The notes beneath the pieces were generated by a model that saw only the letters and a program-made list of their open reading frames with translations, did no database searches and was not told the origin of the DNA. Shown here in pieces: positions 14,901 to 24,899 of a DNA stretch of 64,000 nucleotides. Source of the DNA: Drosophila persimilis (lineage: Eukaryota; Arthropoda; Insecta; Diptera; Drosophilidae). Made by a program: the position numbers and the translations under genes. Each line of letters starts with the position of its first letter. Positions within the stretch are counted from its first letter, which is position 1. The stretch lies in contig NW_020825326.1 of the NCBI RefSeq assembly GCF_003286085.1, forward strand, positions 868,001 through 932,000. Reading direction: 5' to 3'.

Positions 14901-17704
14901 CCTACATATGTATGTATATACATTCACATACATATATTAACCGGACAGTAGGCAATGAGCGATGATACGAGCCAGATATCAATGATTCTGCAGCAGCATA
15001 TCGCACTGCTAAAGGTACATTGGTACGTATGTACGTATGCACGTACGTATGTAGATTCGGCAGAAACCCAACTAAAGAAAAAAACGTTTAGATCCTTCAG
15101 AAACTTTCAGTTTCCTTGGCACTTGTATGACATGATGTTGTAGATACATATGTATGCTGTATATATTCTTTTTCTGTCTCTAATATACTTAACGACTACA
15201 AGTGTACTGTACCGAAAGACTCGCCAATGGACACACACAGAAGACTACATGAATCCGTCGGTCATTATATACACATAAGCTGTCCCATATACCCGTAAGC
15301 TGTGGGGTTCTTTGTGTACGTCTCAAGCATGGTAGCATCTCTAACGCAGCTAGTGTTCCTAGTAGCTTTGCTGACAGAATAGCTGCAAAAACAGACACAG
15401 CTGCATGGGAAAAGCATGCAGTGAGAGCGAGAGCTCTAATACATATAAAGTCGTAGTTGATGACAAACTTGAAGTCCCGAAGCTCGAATCCGCGCCACCT
15501 GATGTGGGTAACCACGAGGATAGTGGACTGTTTGGTGCGAAGGCCGCGAAGGGCCTGCTCCCGCCCAAACTGGCCCTTGCCGCCGTGGAGGCCCCGACAG
15601 GCCTAAATAGTTGACGTGACTCTGGCTTTCAGTATGGATAAGGATGTTACCGGGGCTATCGATGACCGTTCTCTCAGGTGACCAGTCTACCGTCCAGAAG
15701 AGCATCTGCGCGTCGTCGCGTGCCTGGGCGATGATGCGAGACAGCTGGCCTCCGAATCCCGAAACCAGCATGCGGTCAGCTCCGTTCACCACAGGATAGG
15801 TTGATCGGTCCAGGTTTACTTTGAAGCGGTGGTCCTCCAGGCCGCGGATCAGGTCCTAGGGAGTGCTCACCATCAGAGCGCAGCCTGCCTGATCATCGTA
15901 CAGCTGCGTCTTGCTCTCCTCGGTCGTGATCAAGCAAATGGTGCGAATTTCATGGGGCGTCGTAGGCACTCACCGTCTTTGCTACTTTCAGGGTCGTCTC
16001 GCGGACGGGCACGAGTATTAAGGCGATCGTCTATTGAGGGGGCTGGGCCAGGATATGCTGGATGACAGCCAGGATTGGCTCCAGGCTCTTGGCTCTACAG
16101 GCTCACTCCGCGTTGCTCCAGTGTTCCGCGCATGTGCCCGCTGAAGGGCGTCTCCCGAATTTCCCTCAACGGTTGGGGTAGCAGCTTATGACAAGAGCTG
16201 CCGATGCGCTGGAGGCTTATGCCGCAACGCCTGCGGTAGGTCTCCTCGTCCTGGACCATTTGCTGAAATGGGAGCACGTCTTCGTGGATCCTGACCCTTT
16301 GACGCTTTGTCGTGGACGCGAACCCTTTGGAGTTCGGGCTGGGGCTGCTTGAGCAAGAGCTGACTGCCGGAAGATTGCGTGGCATGGTCCGACCACGAAT
16401 TCGTCTGTGGCTGCTGCGACCCGCGCTGCCGAAGATGAAAATGGGGGAGATGACCTCCTCTTCCGAGAAGGATTTTGTGGCAGCTATCGACCTCAGCTGC
16501 CAGCTGACCTCACGTGTCCGTTCCTTGCTGCCACCATGCCATGGCTTCAATTGGGTCCATTGCTTGATTAGAAGGAGAACTTGCAAAGACCATTGTGCAC
16601 CATAGTGTGTTGTGTGTGCGGGCAGGGACACGGACACGGACACGGCCACGGAGACGGAAATGGAGTGGCTTTCGGCAGTCGGCATTCCGACATTCCGACA
16701 TTCCGGCATTCGACTTGCGGATGTGGAGCGCACTCCACTCCACTTAAGCGTTATTTAATCGAAGCGGATAGCTGGGACTGTGGAAACGCATTATCTGCCC
16801 CCGTTCGGTTATCAACGGATAATTGGCGAGTGTGTGAGTGAGTGTTTGGTCAATTAAAAGCATTCGCTGGCTTTTTATCAAATTCAATTAGTCGCCGACG
16901 ACGAAAGCCAAACAAAATACCGAAAAAAAATAACCAAAAGAGAAACAGAAACCAACAATCATCTTGAGGTGGCGGGTACAGGCTGGACGAATGTCATATT
17001 CACATTCATATTCGTATTCGTATTCATATTCAGTTCGGACGGAATGGACGGAGGAAGACGGCTATTCTAACTATAGAAAATTCGTATAATTAACTAGATA
17101 AATTGGCAGGCAATTGGTTGTACAGATCGTTAAGACAATTCGCTAATGACCGCCAGAGACGACTAACGATCTCCTTTGGCTAATTGGCCTCCGGGCACGT
17201 AGAACCAGCCGCCCAAGCAGTCGCAGTGGAGTTGAGTGCTAGATGGTGGAGATGGTGATGATGACGTGGCCATCTAGACGAAATTACGGGTCTTGTCCAG
17301 ATGATGAAGACATCAGATCGCTGTATCTGAACTGCCGACCGTTCAAGGAGATTTGCTTCTGCCCCGACTCCACCCATGTTCGCGCTCCTTTTTGTAGCTC
17401 TCGGATCTGTCGTAGAGTTTCAATTAAAGTTAAATTAACGCTTCGTGACACACACAATTATCAAAAATTATATTTACGCTTATGACATTTCCGGCAGCCC
17501 CAGCTCCGCCGAACAGTTCCCGGTCGGTCCCGCTGCCCGTGTGTGCCTTACGCAAAATGCCACTGTATGCCCGTGTATGCCCTGAGTCTGAGTCATTTCA
17601 TTTATTTCAAGACAGCACAGACAGAAGATCAAAGCGACTTTATGATTATGCTGCACGCATATCCATCACCATATCGAGCACTCGTCCGGGGCGCAGCACA
17701 GACA

Positions 17705-17735
<31 letters not shown>

Positions 17736-20277
17736 AGCGAAGCGGAGAGCTTCGGTGGAGGCCACTAGACGTTCGCCATAGAGTCCTGATCGAAGGGATG
17801 AGCGAGTATACTCAGAGAAAAATGGCGAGGTAAAAAGAAACACACCATGTCTAAGTTGTAAGTATTTAATCCAGTTGATCAGAATGTAAAACACTTTTAA
17901 ACAGGTATACCTCGAGTATGTATAACATTTGTATGAAATACATATGTATACTTAAAGGTAAACATTGATGCGTGCCCCTTTAATGCATTCGATCATAACG
18001 GATTCTGCCTTCGGTCATATTCGGATCACCCCGAATGCCTAAAACCCGAGTGCGAGCCAAACATTCTCTTGCTGAAATGATATCTGAAATTTGTTTTTTT
18101 CAGTGTAAATACATATTTGCAGGCAGAAGGAGAGATACAAAACTAGCAAGTTTGTGCGTTGCTTTCTCGTTCTCTCTACCAGAAAATCAAATGGAGAGAA
18201 ATGGAGAAAAAAAACTGAAGATTTCGGATATGACACAGTAAAAAGGACGATACCTGCGGCTCGAGGTTTCGGGAAAGCTGAATCGTTCATTCTAACGGAC
18301 CGAACGAAGCGAATACCGAATACCAAATGCCGAATACTCTAGCTCTAGCGTGTATGAACATATTATGGAACATATGCATGTCTGTATATACAAATGTGTG
18401 TATGTATAAGTACTTCATAGAGGAAACTATTATCTATTATCCATTATCCGGAGCAAATCCAATAGTTGTTTATGAGCTTTGGAAAGAGAATACAGTGCTC
18501 GACACAAACCCAGATCAAGAGAGCAACAGAAAAACACTCTTTCTGCCATCAGGAACGGAACTCCGACGACTCCGACGACTTCGACGACTTCGACGACTTC
18601 GACGACTTCGACGACTTCGACGACTTCGACGACTTCGACGACACCGGCGAACACTAATTGATGGCCATTCTGGCAATCTTCAATGTTCTGCCATGGTCCC
18701 TCCCCGGCCACAGACGGAGATGCAATGACATCGCAGCTCTTACACGTTTTTACTTTCGAGGAACGAACGGCGGACCCAGACGAAGCACAATCCGAAAAGT
18801 ATAAGAAAAACCAGAAACCATCGAGGCGGCATCTGCCACAACAATGCTGCCTCCCAGCAGGAGACCCCAAAGGGGGCAACCACACGATGAGGCTGCTTCG
18901 GCTGCTGCTGCTACAATCTCTTTGCCGATACAAATCCACAACGTCTGTCTGACAACAACTGCAACATCGCCAACAACAAGTAAAGACAAATTGTCTACGG
19001 GTTGAGGTCTTGCTATTGGCCTCCAGCGTGACGATGTTTGGTGCTACTGGCGCCACTCAGCGCCGCAATCACAGGGGGCAAGGCAAAGCAGTGCAGTGCA
19101 GTGCAGTGCAGCGCAGTGCAGTTCAGGGCAGGGCAGGGCAGGGCAGGAGTTGTGCTTATGGCATGTGCCACCCAACCAAACCAATCGAAACCAAATCAAA
19201 CCACACCAAGCCAAACCGAAAAAAGCCAAAGCAAAGCAAACCAAATACGAATTCAAAACCGAAACCGAAACCGAAGCCGAAGCCGAAGCCGAAACCGAAA
19301 CAGAATGGAGACAAACGACAAAGCCCGAGATGGCGGGAATGCCTCGAATGATGCAGTTACTCACAGGAACACGACTTCAGTTCAATGCTAATTCCACGGC
19401 ATCACTCGTTTTTCTTTTACGCTTCGGACCAGTCCGGACGATCTCAATCTGTTCTACAGCGACATATCGGGATCAGCATCTCGGCATCTCGGCATCTCGG
19501 CATCTCGGCATCAGCACCAGCCAGTCGTCAAAGAATGAGGGGGTCGAGCGGTTATGCGGTTATGTTGTCTAATACCGGACCGTCCCGAAGATAGATTTGG
19601 TAACTGATTTCTCCGAGAAACTCCTTCAGGAATAGTTCATGAATCGGTTCTCGTAATTTTTCTGTGCATTTGTTGAGCTCTTTCCACAACCATTTGTCCG
19701 CCTGCCTGTTCCCTTAGACATTTTCTGCATTTCTGCTTGAGTTAATGCCATCTTCGTCACCCACAAAGCCGCACACCCATTTAGTGGCTCATTTACATTC
19801 GCAAGGATGCCGCAGCAATGGGACAAATGCAAATGCGAATGCAAAGGCAGAGCAACTGAAGGCTCAATGAACCCCCAGTGACCCCGTTTCCCGCTTCCTG
19901 GAGTGCAGTGGAGTGGAGTGGAGTGGAGTGGAGTCTGGGGGAGGTGAATAAGAAGCTTTTTGGTGATGGAAGCATAAAAAGCATAAAAGACGAAATGGAA
20001 ATCCGTTGGGCTTTTAGCACTTTGAAAAGTGTGAGTTGTATTTTACGGTCCCGCGCTGCACCTCGCTGCAACTCGCTGCACCCCGACACTCTGATGACTT
20101 GCGACTTACCTTGCAGAGAGCCACGCCTGTGTCGAGGCGATCCATAAAGTTCTCGGCATTGATGCTTAGCTCGGGATAGAGAGTGCTCAGCCACTCGGCC
20201 AGATCCTCCTTCATGGCCTCCAGATACTCCTCGCTGGACTTGAAGGGCCTGTACGGCCGTGCCTCCAACATGGCCAT
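1..20277 (-). CDS. pigs: pigs (pickled eggs), GAS2-like CH + GAR domain cytoskeletal linker; 3' end cut by window edge
   Basis: Eight coding exons on the minus strand join in frame: 20277-20110, 6621-6425, 6363-6245, 6173-5866, 2045-1938, 1864-1668, 1585-930 and 870-1 (continuing past the edge), giving at least 874 residues. All junctions are GT-AG and phases agree. The start [12 protein letters not shown] follows CACACACC; no ATG lies in frame just upstream. Residues about 15-161 form a single CH domain of GAS2 type ([36 protein letters not shown]). Residues 265-330 form a GAR domain ([33 protein letters not shown]), with Cys272, Cys274, His324 and Cys327/329 as likely zinc ligands. The tail is Ser/Pro/Gly-rich with an SKIP motif at 690-693. 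Family knowledge: CH binds actin, GAR binds microtubules, SxIP binds EB1; fly pigs is a Notch-regulated gene of ovary and muscle. Identification rests on domain order and remembered similarity. Confidence 0.9.
545..556 (-). other. pigs: SxIP (SKIP) EB1-binding motif in pigs tail
   Basis: Residues 690-693 read S-K-I-P in a Ser/Pro/Arg-rich disordered context with basic residues downstream ([10 protein letters not shown]). This is the standard setting of microtubule plus-end tracking motifs found in GAS2-like proteins. Function is inferred from the motif only. Confidence 0.55.
930..1585 (-). CDS. pigs: pigs coding exon 7 (Ser/Pro/Gly-rich tail)
   Basis: Encodes residues 366-584: [16 protein letters not shown] at the start, an Ala/Gly-rich run, several SPxP and RSxSPTP patterns (likely kinase sites), and a [13 protein letters not shown] segment near the end. 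Such disordered, phosphosite-rich tails are usual in GAS2-like proteins. Acceptor TTTCTCAG, donor AATG/GTGAGT. Confidence 0.9.
1668..1864 (-). CDS. pigs: pigs coding exon 6 (second half of GAR domain)
   Basis: Encodes [17 protein letters not shown] then [13 protein letters not shown], the GAR signature, followed by a basic, Ser-rich segment ending QVIFE. Acceptor CCACTTTCAG, donor GAGCG/GTAAGG. The CGG arginine codon is split with exon 7. Confidence 0.94.
1938..2045 (-). CDS. pigs: pigs coding exon 5 (first half of GAR domain)
   Basis: The exon encodes [17 protein letters not shown] and [19 protein letters not shown], the start of a GAS2-related (GAR) microtubule-binding domain including the CTC zinc-ligand pair. 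Acceptor CCTTTGCAG, donor CGG/GTGAGT, 36 codons, phase 0 on both sides. Confidence 0.94.
2046..5865 (-). other. pigs intron 4 (3.8 kb), simple-sequence rich
   Basis: Joins two phase-0 exons, so a skipped cassette exon cannot be excluded, though I see none. Contents: repeated TACATATGTA-type blocks (about 2185-2240, 2365-2412, 2510-2545, 2745-2775, 3110-3140), a GGATAG hexamer array (2427-2460), and GGT then CTG/CTGATG repeats (4396-4460). No conserved reading frame was found. Confidence 0.7.
5866..6173 (-). CDS. pigs: pigs coding exon 4 (acidic, Ser/Thr-rich linker)
   Basis: Encodes residues 162-264. It begins [19 protein letters not shown], has a Ser/Thr-rich stretch ([18 protein letters not shown]), an acidic run ([17 protein letters not shown]), and ends SLDEM at a GTGAGT donor in phase 0. 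It links the CH and GAR domains. No known fold is visible. Confidence 0.9.
6245..6363 (-). CDS. pigs: pigs coding exon 3 (end of CH domain)
   Basis: The exon starts after CCTGCAG and encodes [20 protein letters not shown] and then [16 protein letters not shown], matching the last helices of GAS2-family CH domains. The donor is TTTG/GTACGT. The introns on both sides are very short (61 and 71 bases). Confidence 0.93.
6425..6621 (-). CDS. pigs: pigs coding exon 2 (middle of CH domain)
   Basis: The acceptor TTGTTGCAG precedes CACGCGAACTATGTG ([16 protein letters not shown]). The exon carries the family-typical segment [18 protein letters not shown] and ends CAG/GTGAGT with two bases of the next codon. 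Its length of 197 bases keeps the frame into exon 3. Confidence 0.93.
7752..7789. repeat. (CAG)n microsatellite
   Basis: About twelve to thirteen uninterrupted CAG units inside the large pigs intron. It carries no frame connected to an exon, so it is not a coding polyglutamine. Confidence 0.9.
8258..8444 (+). mobile_element. Small Helitron/DINE-like relic with 3' hairpin and CTAG end
   Basis: Opens with the palindromic ATACCCT..AGGGTAT block (8258-8276). It closes with GCAAGGGTATCAAA, then a perfect hairpin CTTCGA-cac-TCGAAG (8426-8440), immediately followed by CTAG (8441-8444). A short hairpin followed by CTRR is the standard Helitron 3' end. The GGGTAT..CGAAG tail resembles the 3' tail of Drosophila DINE-1-type elements. 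A similar unit lies at 29185-29344. Internally deleted, no coding capacity. Confidence 0.55.
11901..11987. repeat. Long GA-rich tract (GA)n with GATA interruptions
   Basis: About 87 bases of nearly pure GAGAGA with two GATA interruptions and a GGG. In Drosophila, GA tracts bind GAF and CLAMP, and on the X they resemble MSL recognition elements. Which protein binds here is unknown. Confidence 0.9.
13306..13360. repeat. (TTGGC)n pentamer array
   Basis: Around ten tandem TTGGC units, two with single substitutions at the edges. An intronic minisatellite. Confidence 0.9.
14547..14651. repeat. (CACAGT)n followed by (CCCAGT)n hexamer array
   Basis: Four CACAGT units lead into about ten CCCAGT units, ending in two CCCAGCCC variants. 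The shared CAGT core shows that the two arrays are related by point change and expansion. Confidence 0.88.
15447..16330 (-). pseudogene. Decayed DEAD-box RNA helicase copy inside the pigs intron
   Basis: Three minus-strand frames together resemble a DEAD-box helicase in the correct order. A Q-motif-side piece ([18 protein letters not shown]) is at about 16180-16095. A domain-1 piece with [10 protein letters not shown] (motif Ia position) and STP before a stop (motif Ib position) is at about 16060-15850. [20 protein letters not shown] is at about 15790-15730 (motif II region, DEAD replaced by NGAD), and FWTVDWSPE is at motif [18 protein letters not shown] and VINYDF (motif V region, domain 2) are at 15515-15447. 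Stops after QPPQ and STP, at least two frameshifts, and loss of the motif I (Walker A) segment show it is non-functional. The parent gene is not identified; the p68/DDX5/DDX43 group looks closest. Confidence 0.7.
18561..18642. repeat. (GACGACTTC)n 9-bp minisatellite
   Basis: About nine units of a 9-mer, so all frames stay open across it on both strands (for example DDFDDF plus, EVVEVV minus). The flanking frames show no protein-like sequence, so I treat it as a repeat and not a gene. Confidence 0.88.
20110..20277 (-). CDS. pigs: pigs coding exon 1 (start of CH domain, residues 1-56)
   Basis: This exon encodes [19 protein letters not shown] onward to TGVALCK and ends in CTCTGCAAG followed by GTAAGTC, a near-consensus donor, phase 0. 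The N-terminal half of the CH domain is here. The frame stays open upstream of the ATG as far as 20391, but without another ATG, so 20277 is the start. Confidence 0.92.
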
Positions 20278-20542
20278 GGTGTGTGTGTGTGAGTGGTGTG
20301 TGAAGTGTGATTTGTGGTGTGGGCTCGGGATATGGTATCCCCTTACTGCGGCACCTCGTATCCTCTCGTATCTCTTCCGTTTCACTTTCAAATGGGAGCT
20401 GCTGTTGGTGTTTGGCTTTCGCTTTGGCCGCGGTTTCTGCAGAGTTACGTAGGATTCTCGTTATTCAGTGGATGCCAGAGCATCGCGGCTCGATTCGGCT
20501 CGGATTATTCTGATATTTCGGATATTTGGGATTATTTAGCTT
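20278..20542 (-). other. pigs: Probable 5'-UTR part of pigs exon 1, behind a strong splice acceptor
   Basis: On the minus strand a long pyrimidine tract (TTATCTCTCTCTCTTTGCAG) ends at 20543, just 265 bases upstream of the start codon. It looks like a functional 3' splice site, implying that the pigs leader begins in a distal exon to the right. This is sequence-based inference; a transcript read would settle it. Confidence 0.45.
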
Positions 20543-21065
20543 CTGCAAAGAGAGAGAGATAAGTCTGACATCAAAATGTGTTCTTTTGGGTGACACCTGC
20601 AAATCTTGATCCCCCCAATCCCAATAACATGATACTGTATATGTATGTACGTACATATATGTATGTACATAGGTACATTTGTATGGTATGAAATCAGTTT
20701 GGCATCAAGTAGATCATAAATTTCAAAAATATTTTGCAGACATTTTACCCGTAGTACTTAATATACCATACCGTTATGCCCCACTCCACCCCACCCCACC
20801 ACACCCCACCCCTTCACTTGAAAACAGCGGAAAAAGAGCGAAAATTTATGACTGTGCCACTGCAGCTGACATAATTATGGTACGCAAAACCGCAGCAACA
20901 ATAACATTGCCGCCAGCAACAGAAACAGCGGCAGCAACAGGGGCAGCAAAAACTGCAAAAGCTATACAAATAAAATCAATAAATAAAACATAAAAGTGAC
21001 TTGCGGCAGTCGTCGGTTACTTGAAAAAGCCCGAACAAAATCAACAGCAAGAGACCCATACCCAA

Positions 21066-21160
21066 TGCCTCATACCCCATATCCCATGCCCAATGCCCCG
21101 TGCCCCATGTCCCATGCCCCATGCCCCATGCACCATGCCCCATGCCCCATGCCCCATACG
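21066..21160. repeat. (CCCATGC)n heptamer array, imperfect
   Basis: A run of about twelve heptamers of CCCATGC type with scattered substitutions. It lies about 0.7 kb upstream of pigs coding exon 1. Confidence 0.85.
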
Positions 21161-24100
21161 CCAGCCCATTCCCAGACACGGCAGCAACCTCAAGACATGG
21201 CTTAAAGGTGGCTAGCTATTGGGTGCCAGGTTAATGGCTCACACGCCAGCTCCGTGCGACGTGCCCCAACTGCAGCCTCAAGTCGCACTTACAATTCCAA
21301 TTGCAATTCCAATTCCGGCCACTAATTAGCGGTAAACGCAATTGAACTGTGAACTTCAGCCGGGAACAGCTCGACGAGATTAATGTCGTCTGTCTCCCCA
21401 TTCCCATTCCCATTCCCATTCCCATTCCCATTATGGAAATGGGAACGTTGAGTCGGTGAATCGTTGAATCTCATCCCAAAAGGTAGGTGCTGGGGCCCAC
21501 AAGGCCATGGCTCGGCCCTTGGCGGAATAGTCATAAAACGCATGGCTTATCTAAGCGTTTATCGTTTATCGTTGCATAAGGATGCTCCGAAAGGATTAAC
21601 CTTGGCCAGGTCGAAAGAGAAGGAGAAGAAATCTCCCCGGTTGAGCAGACACTGATAACTAACACTGAGGCGTGTCGGAAAAGAGAGAACAGGTTCGACA
21701 GTCACTGGAGGGGAGATTAGGCCCTACTTAACGCGGTCTCCCATGGCAGGAGAACAAGAATTTGACTTATAAGAGGAGGTCTATAGAAATGCAGGCTACA
21801 TTTGAGAAAATTTTAAACAGTTTTAATACGCAAATCACATATTGTCGGGGAAAATATGAGGCAAGAACTTGGAGACAATTGGGGCATATTTTGCGAAGAA
21901 CACTCGTATATTGAATGGAAAATGGGAAATATCAGGAAATATGTATGGAAAAGATGAGGCAATATGTGTAAATATTATATTATGTATAAATTAACCCTAG
22001 GGCATGCCAAAAGATGGTTATGGAAAGTAGCTCCTCCAAGTCCTCCAAGTCAATGGAAACACATCAAACGGCTAATACCACTGTTTCATTAGACTCGGCA
22101 GATTCGGCAGATTCGGCAGATTCGGCAGATTCGGCACGTTATTCGTCAAATAACGCGGATGGCGTCGATTTGCTGTGTAAGTTTCCCATAAGCGAACGGC
22201 CTCAGCCAGAACCTGCAAGTGGAGCTGCCAGTAAATTGGATAGCCTTCCCAGCTTGTGTTTTACGTTTGGGTCTTGCACAGCTTCGCTTTGGTTGTAACC
22301 ACATTAGGCACTTGCGTAACACTCACTCCCGATGAGATTGGTCTTAATTAAGGCGAACCGCTTACATATGTACATACGTGTACGAAATCAGCTCTCCCAA
22401 CAGATTCGCGATCCGCGATCCGCGATCCGCGAATGGATCCGTTGAGCCGACTACCAACTCCGTGTGTACAAGTATTGACTAATTTGGTGCCATTGATGAT
22501 GATGGGGAATCGATGAATGGTCGTCAGTGGCGGAATGGAGTCAGCTGATTGGAAATTGTAGCTGGACCCCTCAGGGGCCTGACAAATCCGCATTTCATCT
22601 CGCGGACGGGGTTGCTGGAATTTCACTTTCATAGACTTGCAAAATATACATACCATATGTACGGGTTCACGGTATATTCGTATTTGTTTGCCTAGATCGA
22701 TCAATCTATTCCCAGCCACGCCTCCTGCTGGGCTGGGGTGGGGGTGTTGGTGTTGGTGTTGTGGGGGGATGGGGAGAATGAGTGAAAAGACATCGCAGTG
22801 CTTTGTTTTTTGCTGGGATATTTCTTTACTTTGTTGCCATATTCATTCGAGACAAACAAATATGCAAATGTTCGCTGGCCTTTTGTTCAACTGATTAGCG
22901 GTATTTTTTTTTTTTGAAAGTGAATTTAATTAAAAAGTCCAAAAACACCAAAACGTAAAAACAGCATAGGATGCGTCGACATCATTTCGCTTATAAGGCC
23001 CGTCCCATTTCCATTCCCATTCCAATTCCAACTCCAATTCCAATTCCAGCTCCTCTGGTAATTGCATACGCCTCAAAATGTTTTCGGCGATTGTCGATTG
23101 CCGGATTGCCGATTGTCGATTGCCGCCACTGCAGCGTCACTATCACTGGATATAGCCTATACCTAATATTTTGTACATTGTATGCGGACTCTCTCGTTTC
23201 TTCCGTCATTATATAGACTTATCAGTCCCTTATCTAACCTATTGGAGGCCTTTCCAGCCGATAGCAGGCCTATCTGCTGCTGATAATGATGATGCCCCCT
23301 GATGGTCAAAGACATAATCACCACAGGATACTCATATTTATTGATTTGGTATGTTACGTTTCATATGTATTTCTAAAGCGTTTTCTAAAGTCTAAGATCT
23401 GTATTCAACATAGGAAGCATTCAACAACTTCTGACATCGGTCAGCATCGAGGGGCAGCAGAATCCCTATCTAGATCCTTTAAGTGAAAATCGTTTGGCCG
23501 AATCGATTAGTCATTTCAAGCACAAAAGACTTTCCTGCAGTTTGCTTATTTCATTCCATTCACTTTTCCTTACTCTATTCCTCCTGTAGATTCCTTCTTT
23601 TCTTACTGCTTGTCTTCATTGATTGGTCCTTATGCCGAATACTGTTCTCTGATCTGATCGGGCTTCCCTCCGTTTACTCCGCTCTCACCTCTTAGCCCCC
23701 TTTAGCCCTAAGCGAAAGTTTTGGCGAGCGAACAACGGCATGCCCTGCTGAATGCTGGCTTTCCTCCATTTCCACTTGCATTTCCACTTGCATTTCCATT
23801 TCCACTTCCATTTACACCTCGAAAAGTGTGAATTTCTAAATGACAGTAAAAGTGATCGAGAGAGCGCATGAAAAATACATACATATGTTATAGAAGCCAC
23901 GAATTCAATTTTTTTTCCGCTGCTGTTGACTTTTTCAATTAACAATTACAAATGACACGTCAGAGATAGAGTTGGGGATCGTTGTAGTGTGGTCATGCGG
24001 CAATGCGATATACATAGTTTCACAATGCATTGAAGCATTGGATGGGTGCTGTTGGGTGGGGTTGTTTGGGGCGCTTTGGGGTGGGGGGTATCGATATCCG

Positions 24101-24333
24101 CGATAGATCCAATGAGAAAGAAATGCAGGTCGCATTTGGTTTCAAGTGTGAGAGCTATTGCACTCAACTCCACTCCACTCCACTCCATTCCATTCCACAT
24201 CTTTCACACCCCCTTCTCGCGTCCCCACTCATATGTATCACCCTTTTCTTGCCACCCAAACGTTCAATGACACTTGAAGCGACAATCGAAACGATTTCAT
24301 TTCGAGCAGCAACATTCCCACCCCACACCCTAT

Positions 24334-24334
<1 letters not shown>

Positions 24335-24377
<43 letters not shown>
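24335..24377. repeat. (CA)n microsatellite
   Basis: About 21 uninterrupted CA units. Confidence 0.95.
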
Positions 24378-24380
<3 letters not shown>

Positions 24381-24842
24381 TAGCACTGGCTCCGTGGCTC
24401 CGTGGCTCAATGGCACAGCGGGGCCAGGCCTGAACTTGATGCACTCGCATTTGTCAGAAATTTCAGTGCCGACCACAACAACAACGAAAATCACCCATGA
24501 ACCATGGACCATGGACCATGGACCATGGACCATGATTTTGACAGCAAAAATTCCCCTGGATGCAGCTCTCCATATGTGTACGAGTGCTCCCCATCCAATG
24601 GAGCAACAATTTCAGATCTCGTTCAAGTGCAAAAGTTATTTTCACAAGTTATTATCTATCCATTTTCAGCCATTGAGCCAACAATGGTAACAGCACTTGA
24701 ATGGAGTTCCCTCTCCACGTCCCCCAGTCTCCCAGTCTCTTCTTTGCATGCAAACACATGATTGTTTGGCTTCTTTTATAGCTCCTCCATCTGCATCTGC
24801 AGGTCCTCCTCTTTTGTCTCTTGATGCATTGCCATATGGAAA

Positions 24843-24843
<1 letters not shown>

Positions 24844-24881
<38 letters not shown>

Positions 24882-24899
24882 TCCCTCTCTCTCTCTCTC
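24844..24899. repeat. (CT)n / (GA)n tract
   Basis: About 56 bases of CTCTCT with two CCTC interruptions, which is GA on the minus strand. One of several X-linked GA tracts in the window. Confidence 0.92.

Larger units (their letters stand above)
6622..20109 (-). other. Large pigs intron 1 (13.5 kb) splitting the CH domain
   Basis: Contains a decayed DEAD-box helicase copy (15447-16330), a Helitron-like relic (8258-8444) and many tandem repeats: ATTTCC (7511-7550), CAG (7752-7789), GGCAAC (8095-8155), CTCTTG (9126-9160), GGCAGACG (9351-9389), GA (11901-11987), ATCACGG (12978-13015), GGCTT (13306-13360), CCCAGT (14587-14651), GGC (17706-17735) and GACGACTTC (18561-18642). TACATATGTA-type blocks recur. 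Apart from the helicase relic, open frames here are explained by repeats. An enhancer role is possible but not visible. Confidence 0.7.

Noticed and set aside
16510-16743. Protein-like frames upstream of the helicase relic
   Set aside because: Derived from GGACAC and CATTCCGA repeats; no helicase similarity.
18430-19056. 208-codon minus-strand frame
   Set aside because: Kept open by a 9-bp repeat; flanking sequence has no domain and a random composition.
20278-20391. 38-residue N-terminal extension of pigs
   Set aside because: The frame is open but begins at TTG and has no ATG; the family N-terminus [12 protein letters not shown] fits 20277.
22014-22298. 94-codon Ser/Asp-rich plus frame (SADSADSAD)
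   Set aside because: Kept open by a 9-bp repeat; no splice context or homology visible.
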